From Muribaculaceae bacterium (lineage in GTDB: Bacteria > Bacteroidota > Bacteroidia > Bacteroidales > Muribaculaceae): a DNA stretch of 45,088 bases. The position numbers and the translations under genes are program-made. Numbering within the stretch: position 1 is the first letter of the stretch; each line of letters begins with the position of its first letter. Positions 1-8,023 of the stretch are shown here, one piece after another. The notes beneath the pieces are model-generated. The model saw nothing but the letters and a program-made list of their open reading frames with translations, searched no databases and had not been told where the DNA came from. Location of the stretch: positions 1 through 45,088 of the forward strand of contig JAFZUL010000049.1 of NCBI GenBank assembly GCA_017618355.1. The letters run 5' to 3'.

Positions 1-190
1 TAACGAGTAAGAGGAATAAAATTAAAGACAAAATGCACTTGGATATTTTGCTAAATGATTATCTCAAGCAGATGATGTGAAATAATATCAGACAAATCAG
101 TAATATTTAGATATTGTTAAGGGAATTTTACAGAAATAAATATATCGGTATCAAAATATTTTAAAAACACGCTGATTTTCAATGTTATAC

Positions 191-221
191 AATCGCAAGA
201 ATATCTTGCGATTATTTTTTT
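191..221 (+). terminator. Intrinsic terminator of the gene upstream of the window
   Basis: A perfect 10-bp stem (191-200 with 204-213) closes a 3-base loop and is followed by a run of T. It should end a plus-strand transcript whose gene lies before base 1. The remaining bases 1-190 are A/T-rich and hold no reading frame I can support. Confidence 0.8.
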
Positions 222-280
222 ATTTCCTAAATAAATTGGAATTTTGTGGTGATTTTTTAATGTAAAAAAACAACAAAGTT

Positions 281-544
281 ATGAGAATGATTATCACATT
301 TTCACTTGCACTATTAGCATTGACAACATTTGCTAATGGGAGAAATGACAAAGATGTTGTATTACATCAAAGTGGAGGTAGCAACGGTTTTAACCAAATC
401 TCCATTGAACCACCTTATGTGACTTATGATGATGACTTGAATGAACTTTATGTTCAACATTTTATTTCTCAACAACGGGATGTGATGCCAGTAGATTCTG
501 CTTTGCAAACAATGTGTTTGAGGGTGTGGCAAACGATATTATGA
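281..544 (+). CDS. Small secreted DUF3244-like protein, probably truncated by a frameshift
   Basis: The 87-residue product starts with a signal peptide (hydrophobic core FSLALLALTTFA, then a likely cut after ANG). Residues about 38-58 contain the pattern ISIEPPYVTYDDDLNELYV, which resembles the start of DUF3244 beta-sandwich proteins, small exported proteins of Bacteroidales with no assigned function. From about residue 72 the sequence stops looking like that family and ends at TGA. The frame two bases over runs from about 484 to TAA at 607-609 and encodes a plausible different tail (NNVFEGVANDIMTTILNYIG). The gene may therefore be frameshifted or a fusion remnant. It follows a strong terminator and I see no clear promoter. 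Family assignment is tentative. Confidence 0.4.
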   Translation: MRMIITFSLALLALTTFANGRNDKDVVLHQSGGSNGFNQISIEPPYVTYDDDLNELYVQHFISQQRDVMPVDSALQTMCLRVWQTIL

Positions 545-615
545 CGACAATCCTCAACTACATAGGCAGCCAGAATGTGACTAACGTAAATAACACTTTT
601 TTGAGTTAATGTTTT

Positions 616-1203
616 ATGATTATTGTCAAGAGAAAAATATTCGGAATTCTGGTGTTTCCATTGTCATTTATCTATTGGCTCGTCATGCCGAGACGGCTTA
701 GGGGGACAGTTATGGAAGACTTGCGGCAATGGTCACGATGGAAGCATTTGCCGTGCAACTTGTGGGGATTCTCTTACTTTATGGGCAGTATGCCGGAGTT
801 CAGGTCTGTTTTCTACAAGAGAGCTAGGTTGCTTGGCATATTGTCGCGGTGGTGGCTGCCTGGGAAAACCAACCTGGAAATCTCCACCAATGACATAGGT
901 GGAGGATTGATAATTCAACATGGCTTTTCTACCGTAATTTCTGCTGAGAAGATAGGCAGGAATTGCAAAGTTTACCAGCAGGTAACCATAGGTTTCAACC
1001 ATGACTTGCGTGCCCCAGTGATTGGTGACAACGTGGAAATATGCTGTGGAGCCAAGGTTATTGGTGGCATTACAGTTGGCGACAATGTACTCATCGGAGC
1101 CAATGCCGTGGTAGTCAAGGATATGCCATCTAACAGCGTGGTGGCAGGTGTGCCGGCACGCGTCATTAAGCACCTTGATCATGTGCGCGACTTGACTGAA
1201 TGA
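616..1203 (+). CDS. Hexapeptide-repeat O-acetyltransferase (serine acetyltransferase-like)
   Basis: This 195-residue protein has a short helical N-terminus with a hydrophobic stretch (residues 8-24) and a left-handed beta-helix domain from about residue 88 to 180. It carries the CysE-type acetyl-CoA site: DIGGGLIIQHG with likely catalytic His102, and hexapeptide turns IGRNCKVYQQVTIG, IGDNVEICCGAKVIG and VGDNVLIGANAVVVKD, ending in the usual VVAGVPARVI. Proteins of this form acetylate serine or, more often when short and unlinked to cysteine genes as here, sugars of capsule or O-antigen. The substrate is unknown. It sits 7 bases after the stop of the alternative frame of the preceding gene and has no Shine-Dalgarno site, which is normal for the phylum. 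Confidence 0.8.
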   Translation: MIIVKRKIFGILVFPLSFIYWLVMPRRLRGTVMEDLRQWSRWKHLPCNLWGFSYFMGSMPEFRSVFYKRARLLGILSRWWLPGKTNLEISTNDIGGGLIIQHGFSTVISAEKIGRNCKVYQQVTIGFNHDLRAPVIGDNVEICCGAKVIGGITVGDNVLIGANAVVVKDMPSNSVVAGVPARVIKHLDHVRDLTE

Positions 1204-1315
1204 GTCACGGCTTGTTAATGCATTCTAATCAAACGAATTGAATCCTAAGAAGAAAGATTGCCAATCGCTTTTTCTGATGAATGAGGGCAGAGTTTAAAGT
1301 GTGTTTTCCTTGTTG

Positions 1316-3112
1316 ATGAGAATGAATGAAAATAGGACAATAATACTGACAATGATGGTCACACAGCTTTGTTCTGTGTGCCATGCCTTTGATTTCAAGG
1401 GTGGTGATTATTATTTTGATAACAGCAAGCTTCATTTTTCCACAGTCAAGATGGTCTTGGGCGGCGGTGGAAAAGTGACGGTGCTTCAGATGGATTCACT
1501 CGTCGAGAATGACTGGTGGATTGTCACTCTAGACGGGGATATGGACAGTATTGATGGATACTCGTTCATTGAGAGTGAAGTTCAGCCAGGAACGTATTCC
1601 AGTGTTATGGAGTCATTTCTCGACAGTCTGTGCCTCGTTGAGCCGGAGTCTCGCATGACAATAATAAGAGATGGGGTGTCGTGTGAAAGTGATAGCATAG
1701 TTGGCTGGGTGTTCTGTCCTATTAACGACTGTACCTTCAGTGATGGCTATTGGCGTCCCTGTGACAGCTATGGCCTGTCGCCGACGAGGACTCTGCCTGT
1801 CATCCATATCACGACTCAAGATAGTGTAACGGTCTCAAGTAAGGATTACTACATTGATGCGACGTTTTGGCTTGACAACTGCGGCAACAGTGAATTCTCT
1901 GATATGGGGGATGAGGCAAATCAACTGGCTATCGAGATAAAAGGCCGGGGGAATTACACTTGGCGTATGTCATACAAAAAACCATACAAGATAAAATTTT
2001 TACACAAGCAGTCTCCACTCGGGTTGGATAACAGCAAGCATTTTATCCTGAGACCCGATTTCAATGACTCTTACGGCTACCTGCGCAATGAGACTGGGTT
2101 TGAGCTGAGCCGCCAGCTTGGAATGCCCTACACCCCGCGCCAATATCCTGTGGAACTGATACTGAACGGAGAGTATCAGGGATTATACTTTCTGTGTGAG
2201 AAGATAAGGGTGGAAGGTGGTCGTGTGGATATTATGGAGCAGCGAGATATGGATTACAACCCAGACAACGCCACAGGCGGATGGTTGCTTGAGACGGGTT
2301 TTGACAGCAATGTGGTTATAACGCAGTATCAGAACTGTGACTCCACTAATTCCTGGTTCGGAATAATGTCGCATTCTCCAGAGATATTATCACCTGTGCA
2401 AAAGGATTATATCCATTACTTATTGTTCAGGGTTGACAGTTGCATATATGTTGTTGACAAGAATGACAGGAGCTGGGAGACCCTCGTTGATATCAATTCT
2501 CTGGCTAGGTTCTATGTCATACATGAGGTGATGGATAATGTTGAGGCGTTCTCCGGGAGCATGTTTATGTATAAAGATTACGGCTGGGACGAAAAACTGA
2601 AGTTCGGGCCTGTATGGGATTTTGACAACAGCTTCAGTTTTTTCGTCTCATGCGACAATTTCATCTGTGACTATGAACCTGCTGTCTTCTCTTTTTTATG
2701 GATTAAAGAGGCAAAAAGGTTTCCCCGTTTCCAGAAACAGGTAAAAAGAGTGTGGAAAGAGTTTATGGACAACTCTACACTTGAGAAACTTATAGATCAT
2801 GCCGCGTGGTGGCGCTCATTGATAACGGAGGCTGAGCTGCAGGACGCCAAGCGGTGGAGGACCTATGCAAGCGTATATACCGGTTACTATGTCAATTATT
2901 TCCTTAATCTAATTGGCAATAAAGTGGCATGGCTCGATGAACAGTGGGGTAGCGACAGTGGCATTAATACAGTCGAATATAATAAAGAGGTTGAGACTGT
3001 GCGCTACTACAACCTCGCGGGCGTGGAAAGCGCCGAGCCATTCAAGGGTGTGAGCATCAAGGTGACGACCTACAGCGACGGCTCACGCAAGAGCGAGAAG
3101 ATTGTGCGGTAA
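1316..3112 (+). CDS. Secreted CotH-kinase family protein with a C-terminal sorting-like tail
   Basis: An open frame runs from a GTG at 1301, but ATG at 1316 or 1322 gives a conventional signal peptide ending CSVCHA, so I place the start at 1316 (598 residues). The middle of the protein matches CotH-type atypical kinases: an IEIKGRGNYTW...KKPYKIKF segment, the PVELILNGEYQGLYFLCEKI segment, and the metal-binding GPVWDFDNSFSF motif. CotH of Bacillus phosphorylates spore coat proteins; the role of Bacteroidales secreted homologues is not known. The last 40 residues (RYYNLAGVES, KGVSIKV, DGSRKSEKIV) resemble the short beta-rich C-terminal tails used for type IX secretion, and their DNA is noticeably more G/C-rich than the rest of the gene. 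It ends at a strong terminator. Confidence 0.8.
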   Translation: MRMNENRTIILTMMVTQLCSVCHAFDFKGGDYYFDNSKLHFSTVKMVLGGGGKVTVLQMDSLVENDWWIVTLDGDMDSIDGYSFIESEVQPGTYSSVMESFLDSLCLVEPESRMTIIRDGVSCESDSIVGWVFCPINDCTFSDGYWRPCDSYGLSPTRTLPVIHITTQDSVTVSSKDYYIDATFWLDNCGNSEFSDMGDEANQLAIEIKGRGNYTWRMSYKKPYKIKFLHKQSPLGLDNSKHFILRPDFNDSYGYLRNETGFELSRQLGMPYTPRQYPVELILNGEYQGLYFLCEKIRVEGGRVDIMEQRDMDYNPDNATGGWLLETGFDSNVVITQYQNCDSTNSWFGIMSHSPEILSPVQKDYIHYLLFRVDSCIYVVDKNDRSWETLVDINSLARFYVIHEVMDNVEAFSGSMFMYKDYGWDEKLKFGPVWDFDNSFSFFVSCDNFICDYEPAVFSFLWIKEAKRFPRFQKQVKRVWKEFMDNSTLEKLIDHAAWWRSLITEAELQDAKRWRTYASVYTGYYVNYFLNLIGNKVAWLDEQWGSDSGINTVEYNKEVETVRYYNLAGVESAEPFKGVSIKVTTYSDGSRKSEKIVR

Positions 3113-3206
3113 CAAATATGTCCTACGGAGTTTGAGAGTTTTTCATTTCCTTTGCTCTATGATTTCCTAGAATTGACTATTACGTGTTATAGGGCTAAGG
3201 AGCAAG

Positions 3207-3248
3207 AAAAACACTCTCGCCTGATTGTCAGGGGCGGGAGTGTTTTTT
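3207..3248. terminator. Strong terminator between convergent CotH-like gene and proS
   Basis: A 15-bp stem (3207-3221 with 3233-3247, one G-U pair) closes an 11-base loop and ends in six T on the plus strand. The matching A run on the other side could also serve the minus-strand proS transcript. Confidence 0.85.
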
Positions 3249-3282
3249 ATTAATTATAAGTGTGCTACTAGTAGTTTGGTTC

Positions 3283-4764
3283 CTAATAGTTTCTTGCGAA
3301 GATTACTCTACACTTAGATGGCTTGCCGGTGAGCATGTCCACGCCATCTTCGGGTTCGGCATCCAGTGGAATGCAGCGAATTGTTGCTTTAGTCTCTTCC
3401 TTGATGCGGTCTTCGGTCTCGGGAGTGCCGTCCCAGTGAGCCAGCACAAAGCCGCCCTTCTCGATTTGCTGCTTGAAGTCTTCGTAGTTGTCAACCTTAT
3501 AGGTCATTTCATTGCGGAAGTTGAGCGCCTTTTTGAAAATGTTGTCTTGAATCTCATCAAGAAGAGCCTTAACGGTGTTCTCAATTCCCTCAAGCGAAAT
3601 GCTTGACTTTTCGAGAGTGTCGCGGCGCATCACCTCGATAGTGCCGTTGGCAATGTCACGAGCGCCGAGCACCAGACGTACAGGCACGCCCTTGAGTTCA
3701 TAGTCGGCAAACTTAAAGCCTGGACGCTTGTTGTCGGCATTGTCATATTTAACCGAAATACCCATAGCGCGAAGGTTCTCAACGATGGGGTTGACCTTAG
3801 CGTTAATCTCATCGAGCTGCTCTTGGTTCTTGTAGATAGGAACAATAACTACTTGGATAGGAGCTAACTTAGGAGGCAGCACGAGACCGTTATCATCGCT
3901 GTGAGTCATGATGAGAGCACCCATCAGGCGGGTAGATACCCCCCAAGAAGTAGCCCACACGTAGTCGAGCTTGTTCTCGTTGTTTACAAATTTCACATCA
4001 AACGCCTTAGCGAAGTTCTGGCCAAGGAAGTGTGATGTGCCTGATTGCAGGGCCTTGCCATCTTGCATCATCGCCTCTATGGTGTATGTCTCGAGAGCGC
4101 CGGCAAAACGCTCATTGGCCGATTTCACGCCCTTTATAACAGGCACAGCCATATATTTCTCGGCAAAGTCGGCGTAGACGTTAAGCATCTGGATGGCTTC
4201 GGCTTGTGCTTCTTCTTTGGTGGCATGAGCTGTGTGTCCTTCTTGCCACAGGAACTCGGCGGTGCGCAGGAACATGCGAGTGCGCATTTCCCATCGCATA
4301 ACGTTTGCCCACTGGTTGATGAGCAGTGGCAGGTCGCGATAGGAGCTAATCCAGTTGCGATAGGTGTTCCATATAATGGTCTCGCTGGTGGGACGAATGA
4401 TGAGTTCTTCTTCAAGTCGAGCCTCGGGATCTACCACCACGCCGCTTCCGTCGGGGGCATTCATAAGACGATGGTGGGTGACTACTGCACATTCCTTAGC
4501 AAATCCTTCTACGTGCTCTGCTTCTCGGCTGAGGAACGACTTAGGGATAAGTAGAGGGAAATAGGCGTTCTGCACACCAGTTGCCTTAAACATCTCGTCG
4601 AGCTGACGTTGCATCTTCTCCCAGATAGCATATCCGTAAGGTTTTATTACCATGCATCCTCTTACTGCCGATTGCTCGGCGAGGTCGGCTTTAATCACCA
4701 GGTCGTTATACCACTGCGAGTAGTTAACACTTCTTTTTGTTAAATCTTTAATTTCAATAGCCAT
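3283..4764 (-). CDS. proS: Prolyl-tRNA synthetase (archaeal/eukaryal type)
   Basis: The enzyme charges tRNA-Pro with proline using ATP. The 493-residue length and sequence match the short ProRS class without the bacterial editing insertion: class II motif 2 is [21 protein letters not shown], motif 3 lies in [19 protein letters not shown], and the RPTSETIIW proline-pocket segment is present. An anticodon-binding domain follows (about residues 300-400) and the characteristic C-terminal domain ends in CRVIFARNY. The gene is monocistronic or heads the minus-strand block. Its upstream region is a short-word repeat that is shared with rimM. No Shine-Dalgarno site is visible before ATG at 4764. Confidence 0.97.
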   Translation of the reverse strand: MAIEIKDLTKRSVNYSQWYNDLVIKADLAEQSAVRGCMVIKPYGYAIWEKMQRQLDEMFKATGVQNAYFPLLIPKSFLSREAEHVEGFAKECAVVTHHRLMNAPDGSGVVVDPEARLEEELIIRPTSETIIWNTYRNWISSYRDLPLLINQWANVMRWEMRTRMFLRTAEFLWQEGHTAHATKEEAQAEAIQMLNVYADFAEKYMAVPVIKGVKSANERFAGALETYTIEAMMQDGKALQSGTSHFLGQNFAKAFDVKFVNNENKLDYVWATSWGVSTRLMGALIMTHSDDNGLVLPPKLAPIQVVIVPIYKNQEQLDEINAKVNPIVENLRAMGISVKYDNADNKRPGFKFADYELKGVPVRLVLGARDIANGTIEVMRRDTLEKSSISLEGIENTVKALLDEIQDNIFKKALNFRNEMTYKVDNYEDFKQQIEKGGFVLAHWDGTPETEDRIKEETKATIRCIPLDAEPEDGVDMLTGKPSKCRVIFARNY

Positions 4765-4768
4765 TTTG

Positions 4769-4860
4769 TTTATCGTTTATCGTTTTTCGTTTATCGTTTT
4801 TATCGAAGATCGGGAATCGGGGATTGGGGATCGGGGTTCTCCATTCATCCCTCTCTACTT
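4769..4860. repeat. Short-word repeat upstream of proS, shared with rimM
   Basis: Repeats of GTTTATCG and variants of GATCGGGG are followed by CATCCCTCTCTACT. The same words occur in the same order at 6194-6264 upstream of rimM. The rest of the 4765-4964 gap has further low-complexity words (ATTACCCATTAAGC twice) and no gene. Confidence 0.75.
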
Positions 4861-4964
4861 TAACGTTTATCGTTGTTCGGAGATAGTGGAACGGCTCATT
4901 ACCCATTAAGCATTACCCATTAATCGGTGCGTAGCGCTTTCCATTCAGCATTCTGAGTTGTTCT

Positions 4965-5582
4965 TTATTGTTTATTCAATAGGTTTCTTTTCGCATTGTC
5001 TATCATAACATCGCCAGGAATTAGGTAAATGACCAGCCTGCGATTCATGCGGCGGTTATTCATTGAGTTGTTTTCAAGAATTGGGTTTTTATCGCCGAAG
5101 GAGAAAGAGGATATGTACTGACGGCTTTTTGAGTAGATAGTGAACCAGTCAGCGATGCTTTTTATGCGCTTATCGGTCAATTCTTTGCAGTATTGTGGCG
5201 AGCCGGTGTTGTCGTGATACATCGCAAGCGCGGCATGGTAGAAACCTGGCACTCTCAGGAATTGCGCGATTTTATATAGTATGTCGTCAGCCTTATCGCT
5301 TAGCTCCGTGGCATTGGCCTCAAAGAACAGGTCGGCAGGAATGGTGATTGCGACCACTTCTCCGTTTCTTATCAGGTTCACATTATAGTCTTTCACAAGA
5401 TCATTGACCAGTCTTGCCTGATATTCCACGATAGCATTGCGCACTTTGCTGTCTCTTATCGATGGTGAGTTGATGGCCTCATCTAAATTACGATACGCAT
5501 TGCCTTGCGCCATCGCCTGGAGGCAGCACACTGCGGCAATCATCAGAGCGATAAATCTTATGTTATATACGAACTTTTTCAT
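4965..5582 (-). CDS. Periplasmic OmpA-domain protein
   Basis: The 205-residue product has a signal peptide (hydrophobic core IALMIAAVCCLQ, likely cleavage after AMAQ). Residues about 75-190 form an OmpA C-terminal-like domain: IPADLFFEANATELSDKADDI at the start, SPQYCKELTDKRIKSIADWF in the middle and the signature NNRRMNRRLVIYLIP near the end. Such domains usually bind the diaminopimelate of peptidoglycan. There is no beta-barrel before the domain and no lipobox, so the protein is probably a soluble periplasmic or wall-associated factor. It lies downstream of rimM on the same strand with a 77-base gap of short repeats. Confidence 0.75.
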   Translation of the reverse strand: MKKFVYNIRFIALMIAAVCCLQAMAQGNAYRNLDEAINSPSIRDSKVRNAIVEYQARLVNDLVKDYNVNLIRNGEVVAITIPADLFFEANATELSDKADDILYKIAQFLRVPGFYHAALAMYHDNTGSPQYCKELTDKRIKSIADWFTIYSKSRQYISSFSFGDKNPILENNSMNNRRMNRRLVIYLIPGDVMIDNAKRNLLNKQ

Positions 5583-5599
5583 ATCAACTATTATATTTT

Positions 5600-5638
5600 T
5601 AGTTATCAGTTTTTAGTTCTTAGTTATCAGTTCTCAAC
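5600..5638. repeat. AACTRATAACT / AAAAACT word array before the OmpA-domain gene
   Basis: On the minus strand this region is a run of AACTGATAACT, AAGAACT and AAAAACT words just ahead of the start codon. Near-identical words precede nadD, the DUF5063 gene and the M18 peptidase gene. Confidence 0.6.
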
Positions 5639-5659
5639 TAATCCCTAATCGTGCTAATA

Positions 5660-6181
5660 TTATAAATCAAGGAGTTCGTCAGGAACCTCCATTTTTATTA
5701 TTCTGTCTTTGCTGTTGAAATCGGTGATGAATTCTTCCACTGCGGGGATAAGAATCGACTTGCCATCGGTGGTTTCAATGACAAAGAGGACGTTGGCTGT
5801 AGAATCGTCAATGTCCACGATGTTGCCTTGCAGTCCGTTGACCACGGCATTGAAGCCGATAAAGAAATCTACAGGCACTTGGTCTTCGTCTTCCAGGACC
5901 TCGCTGTACTCACTGCGTTTCACATAGATTTCCTTATTAACCAGCATCATGGCTTCCTGGTCGTTGTTGATGTCGTCGATGGTGAGCAGGAACATGTCTT
6001 GCGACTTGTAGCGGAAATCTTTTATGAAGAACGGCACAAAAATTCCGTCGATGTCACTCACTATGCAAGAGCAGTTGTCAAGCAATGCCTCGGGAGCGTT
6101 AATCGTTGCCGAAATCTCCCCATTGATGCCATGAGTCTTGTTGAACTTGCCTATTGAGATTATTTCATCGTTGGTAATCAT
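5660..6181 (-). CDS. rimM: Ribosome maturation factor RimM
   Basis: RimM binds ribosomal protein uS19 and helps mature the 3' domain of 16S rRNA in the 30S head. The 173-residue product has the N-terminal beta-barrel with the family motif ISIGKFNKTHGINGEI and a C-terminal PRC-barrel-like domain with FFIGFNAVV...GNIVDID and KSILIPAVEEFI, the position where the family has a P[A/F] - E/D - [F/V] - [V/I] core. Length is normal. In other Bacteroidales the gene commonly lies after DUF4290 and murA; here DUF4290 is directly upstream and murA is missing. Confidence 0.95.
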   Translation of the reverse strand: MITNDEIISIGKFNKTHGINGEISATINAPEALLDNCSCIVSDIDGIFVPFFIKDFRYKSQDMFLLTIDDINNDQEAMMLVNKEIYVKRSEYSEVLEDEDQVPVDFFIGFNAVVNGLQGNIVDIDDSTANVLFVIETTDGKSILIPAVEEFITDFNSKDRIIKMEVPDELLDL

Positions 6182-6193
6182 TGTATCTTGCCA

Positions 6194-6264
6194 CGTTTCG
6201 TTTATCGTTTATCGAAGATCGGGGATCGAAAATCGGCTCTCAACTCTTTCCATCCCTCTCTACT
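6194..6264. repeat. Short-word repeat upstream of rimM
   Basis: GTTTATCGTTTATCGAAGAT is followed by GGGGATCG words and CCATCCCTCTCTACT. It is a second copy of the array found upstream of proS at 4769-4860, in the same orientation relative to its gene. It overlaps no coding sequence. Confidence 0.75.
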
Positions 6265-6272
6265 CTTCACTC

Positions 6273-6866
6273 TTATTTCTTCTTTTTCTTCTTCGACGCT
6301 TGTTGCTGTGTTGGAGCCACCTTGAATTGATGTAGCGAGTGAGTTGCAGGGTCCAGGACTATCTGACCTTTAGAGAAATACTCAAGGTCTTTGAAAATCT
6401 TGGCATCTTCAACGTCTTCGTTGCTTATTTGATAGATGAGCTTCTTCATGTGGTTGGCGATGAGCATCACCAGTGCCTCCTTCTCGTCGCCGTCGGGGTA
6501 TTCGCAAGCGCGTTGAATCATCTGGTCAACAATCTTGCCATAGTGGCGCATCTTGATGCCTTCGTGCTTGTATTTTATGGGCACAGGCTTGCTGTCAAGG
6601 TTCTCGGGCTTAACAACTTCATAGGGGTAGTCGATGTCGAGTGTGAAGTTGCTCATTATTGCCAGATGGTCCCACAGCTTGTGCTGATAGTCGGTCTCCT
6701 GCTTGAGTTGCGGAAACAGGTTGCTCATGGTGTTGATGATAGAGCGTGCGCACTTGTTGCGCTCATCGCGGTCTTCGATAGTGCAGCAGTAGTCCACCAT
6801 TTGCTGGATGTTTCGACCATACTCGGGCAGAGCCAGTTTTTTGAGTTGTGAGTTATAAGTTAGCAT
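6273..6866 (-). CDS. DUF4290 family protein of unknown function
   Basis: This 197-residue protein matches the Bacteroidota-specific DUF4290 family: N-terminal LTYNSQLKKLALPEYGRNIQ, central FPQLKQETDYQHKLWDHLA, and MRHYGKIVDQMI followed by a helical region. It ends in a lysine run (ASKKKKKK), so it is probably cytoplasmic and basic at the tail. No enzymatic motif is visible. The gene begins a short minus-strand operon with rimM. Its promoter lies inside dispersed repeat copy A, about 25 bases ahead of the start codon. Confidence 0.85.
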   Translation of the reverse strand: MLTYNSQLKKLALPEYGRNIQQMVDYCCTIEDRDERNKCARSIINTMSNLFPQLKQETDYQHKLWDHLAIMSNFTLDIDYPYEVVKPENLDSKPVPIKYKHEGIKMRHYGKIVDQMIQRACEYPDGDEKEALVMLIANHMKKLIYQISNEDVEDAKIFKDLEYFSKGQIVLDPATHSLHQFKVAPTQQQASKKKKKK

Positions 6867-6890
6867 ATTGTATCAATCAAAAATAGTTTG

Positions 6891-6921
6891 CAAAGTTACT
6901 GCAAGCCGAGAGAAAAACAAA
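6891..6921 (-). promoter_or_regulatory. Promoter of DUF4290-rimM, inside repeat copy A
   Basis: The minus strand reads TTTG (6918-6921), 19 bases, TAACTTTG (6891-6898), an exact fit to the Bacteroidota housekeeping promoter. It implies a leader of less than 20 bases. Confidence 0.8.
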
Positions 6922-6980
6922 ATGAAAAACAAAGTTTTTTATTTTTATTTCCGAGGCGCAGCCTAATTTATCTGAAGTAA
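6891..6980 (-). repeat. Dispersed promoter repeat, copy A
   Basis: On the minus strand it begins AGATAAATTAGGCTGCGCCT, passes a T-rich centre with TTTTTCATTTTG and ends CTCGGCTTGCAGTAACTTTG. Related copies lie upstream of tsaB (two), kdsB and the transglutaminase gene (two). Confidence 0.85.
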
Positions 6981-7005
6981 CAAATAATTCAAGACAAGTG
7001 AAGCT

Positions 7006-7698
7006 TTACAGCACTTTTTTCTTTGCGACTGTGGCTTGGAAGTCTTTTAGGTAGAGAGGAGTAGAGTAGGCCACATCAATGAAATGTCTTTCTCTGAAAG
7101 CTTTCTCGGCCAGTGCCAGCATATCCACTGCCACTGGCTTGACGTCGGGCATGAATCGCGCGTTTTGATGCTTGATCACGTCTTTTGCCTTTTGCGCTCC
7201 GTTGCCTATAAGCACAAGCTGATGACTGGCGAGCAGAGATGCGAATGAATCCTCGTTCAATATCAAGGCTTGTGGCTCCTCGATGGCTTCTAAGGAGTTG
7301 TTATACACCGCTGTATATACTTCCATGCGACGGGCGTCAATCATAGGTACGTAAAGCGTATCGTCGTCAAAGAACTCTTGGAACATCGCTGTGACAGTAA
7401 GCAGCTGCAGCGTATTCACACCAATCAATGGCAAGTCTAACCCAAATGCCAAACCTTTGGCTTGCGACAAACCTATGCGCAAACCAGTGTAGGAACCGGG
7501 TCCTATGCTCACTGCGATGGCGTCGAGTGGCATTTCTTTGCGCTTTGCCGTGTTGAGCATGTCGTCGATGAACTGGCTTAACAGCGTGGCATGGTTTAGA
7601 CCATCATAGTTCTCGTGATGGTCAACTATCTGTCCCTCACTGCTTAATGCTACTGAGCACACAGCGGTTGAGGTCTCTATGTTGAGAATATTTGCCAT
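7006..7698 (-). CDS. tsaB: tRNA threonylcarbamoyladenosine biosynthesis protein TsaB
   Basis: TsaB is the inactive paralogue that dimerises with TsaD and supports transfer of threonylcarbamoyl to A37 of ANN-decoding tRNAs. The 230-residue product shows the ASKHA fold start ILNIETSTAVCSVAL, then the HATLLSQFIDDML and SIGPGSYTGLRIGLSQAKGLAF segments that define the family. A divergent C-terminal half with MIDARRMEVYTAVY follows. Length is typical. The gene is alone on the minus strand, back to back with yicC, and is served by two tandem copies of the dispersed promoter repeat. Confidence 0.95.
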   Translation of the reverse strand: MANILNIETSTAVCSVALSSEGQIVDHHENYDGLNHATLLSQFIDDMLNTAKRKEMPLDAIAVSIGPGSYTGLRIGLSQAKGLAFGLDLPLIGVNTLQLLTVTAMFQEFFDDDTLYVPMIDARRMEVYTAVYNNSLEAIEEPQALILNEDSFASLLASHQLVLIGNGAQKAKDVIKHQNARFMPDVKPVAVDMLALAEKAFRERHFIDVAYSTPLYLKDFQATVAKKKVL

Positions 7699-7717
7699 AA
7701 TAATTTAAAACTTGGTA

Positions 7718-7748
7718 CAAAATTAGTGCAAGTTGAGCGCAAAACAAA
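7718..7748 (-). promoter_or_regulatory. Promoter P1 of tsaB
   Basis: TTTG-N19-TAATTTTG on the minus strand is an exact match to the Bacteroidota consensus. Confidence 0.75.
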
Positions 7749-7799
7749 ATGAAAAACGAAGTTTTACATTTTTTTGCCGAAACGAAGCCTAATTTATCC
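7718..7799 (-). repeat. Dispersed promoter repeat, copy B1 (proximal to tsaB)
   Basis: On the minus strand it reads from GGATAAATTAGGC through TTTTTCATTTTG to CTTGCACTAATTTTG. It contains TTTG (7745-7748), 19 bases and TAATTTTG (7718-7725), 20 bases from the tsaB start. Confidence 0.85.
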
Positions 7800-7829
7800 A
7801 AAATTACTGCGAGCCGAGAGAAATACAAA
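7799..7829 (-). promoter_or_regulatory. Promoter P2 of tsaB
   Basis: TTTG-N19-TAATTTTG on the minus strand, exactly 81 bases upstream of P1, inside the second repeat copy. Confidence 0.7.
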
Positions 7830-7862
7830 ATGAAAAGCGTAGTTTTTAATTTTTTTTCCAAG
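7799..7862 (-). repeat. Dispersed promoter repeat, copy B2 (distal, partial)
   Basis: A second copy abuts B1 directly. It again has TTTG (7826-7829), 19 bases and TAATTTTG (7799-7806) on the minus strand, but it lacks the distal GATAAATTAGGC end. Bases 7863-7970, the rest of this 325-base gap, hold nothing I recognise. Confidence 0.8.
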
Positions 7863-7971
7863 GATCAGCATATCGTTTGCAATTGTATTTATTATAACAT
7901 TAGCATAATGATGTTAGTGTGTTCTCCAACTGTGGGAGCACATTTTGTTAATAAGTTAAGTCAATTAAATG

Positions 7972-8002
7972 TATGTAGAATAAGAAAAATTGTTTATTTT
8001 TG
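7972..8002 (+). promoter_or_regulatory. Promoter of the yicC-gmk-nadD run
   Basis: TATG, 19 bases and TATTTTTG (7995-8002). The -7 element is exact and the -33 element has one mismatch. It is about 21 bases from the yicC ATG. Confidence 0.6.
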
Positions 8003-8023
8003 CACCCAAACAAGACAAGAGCT

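Noticed and set aside
6339-6851. Plus-strand open frame of 170 codons opposite the DUF4290 gene
   Set aside because: It is fully contained in a recognised gene on the other strand and has no promoter.
7637-7861. Minus-strand frame of 74 codons across the tsaB start and the tandem repeats
   Set aside because: It is made of repeat copies B1 and B2, which explains its duplicated peptide pattern; it is not a gene.
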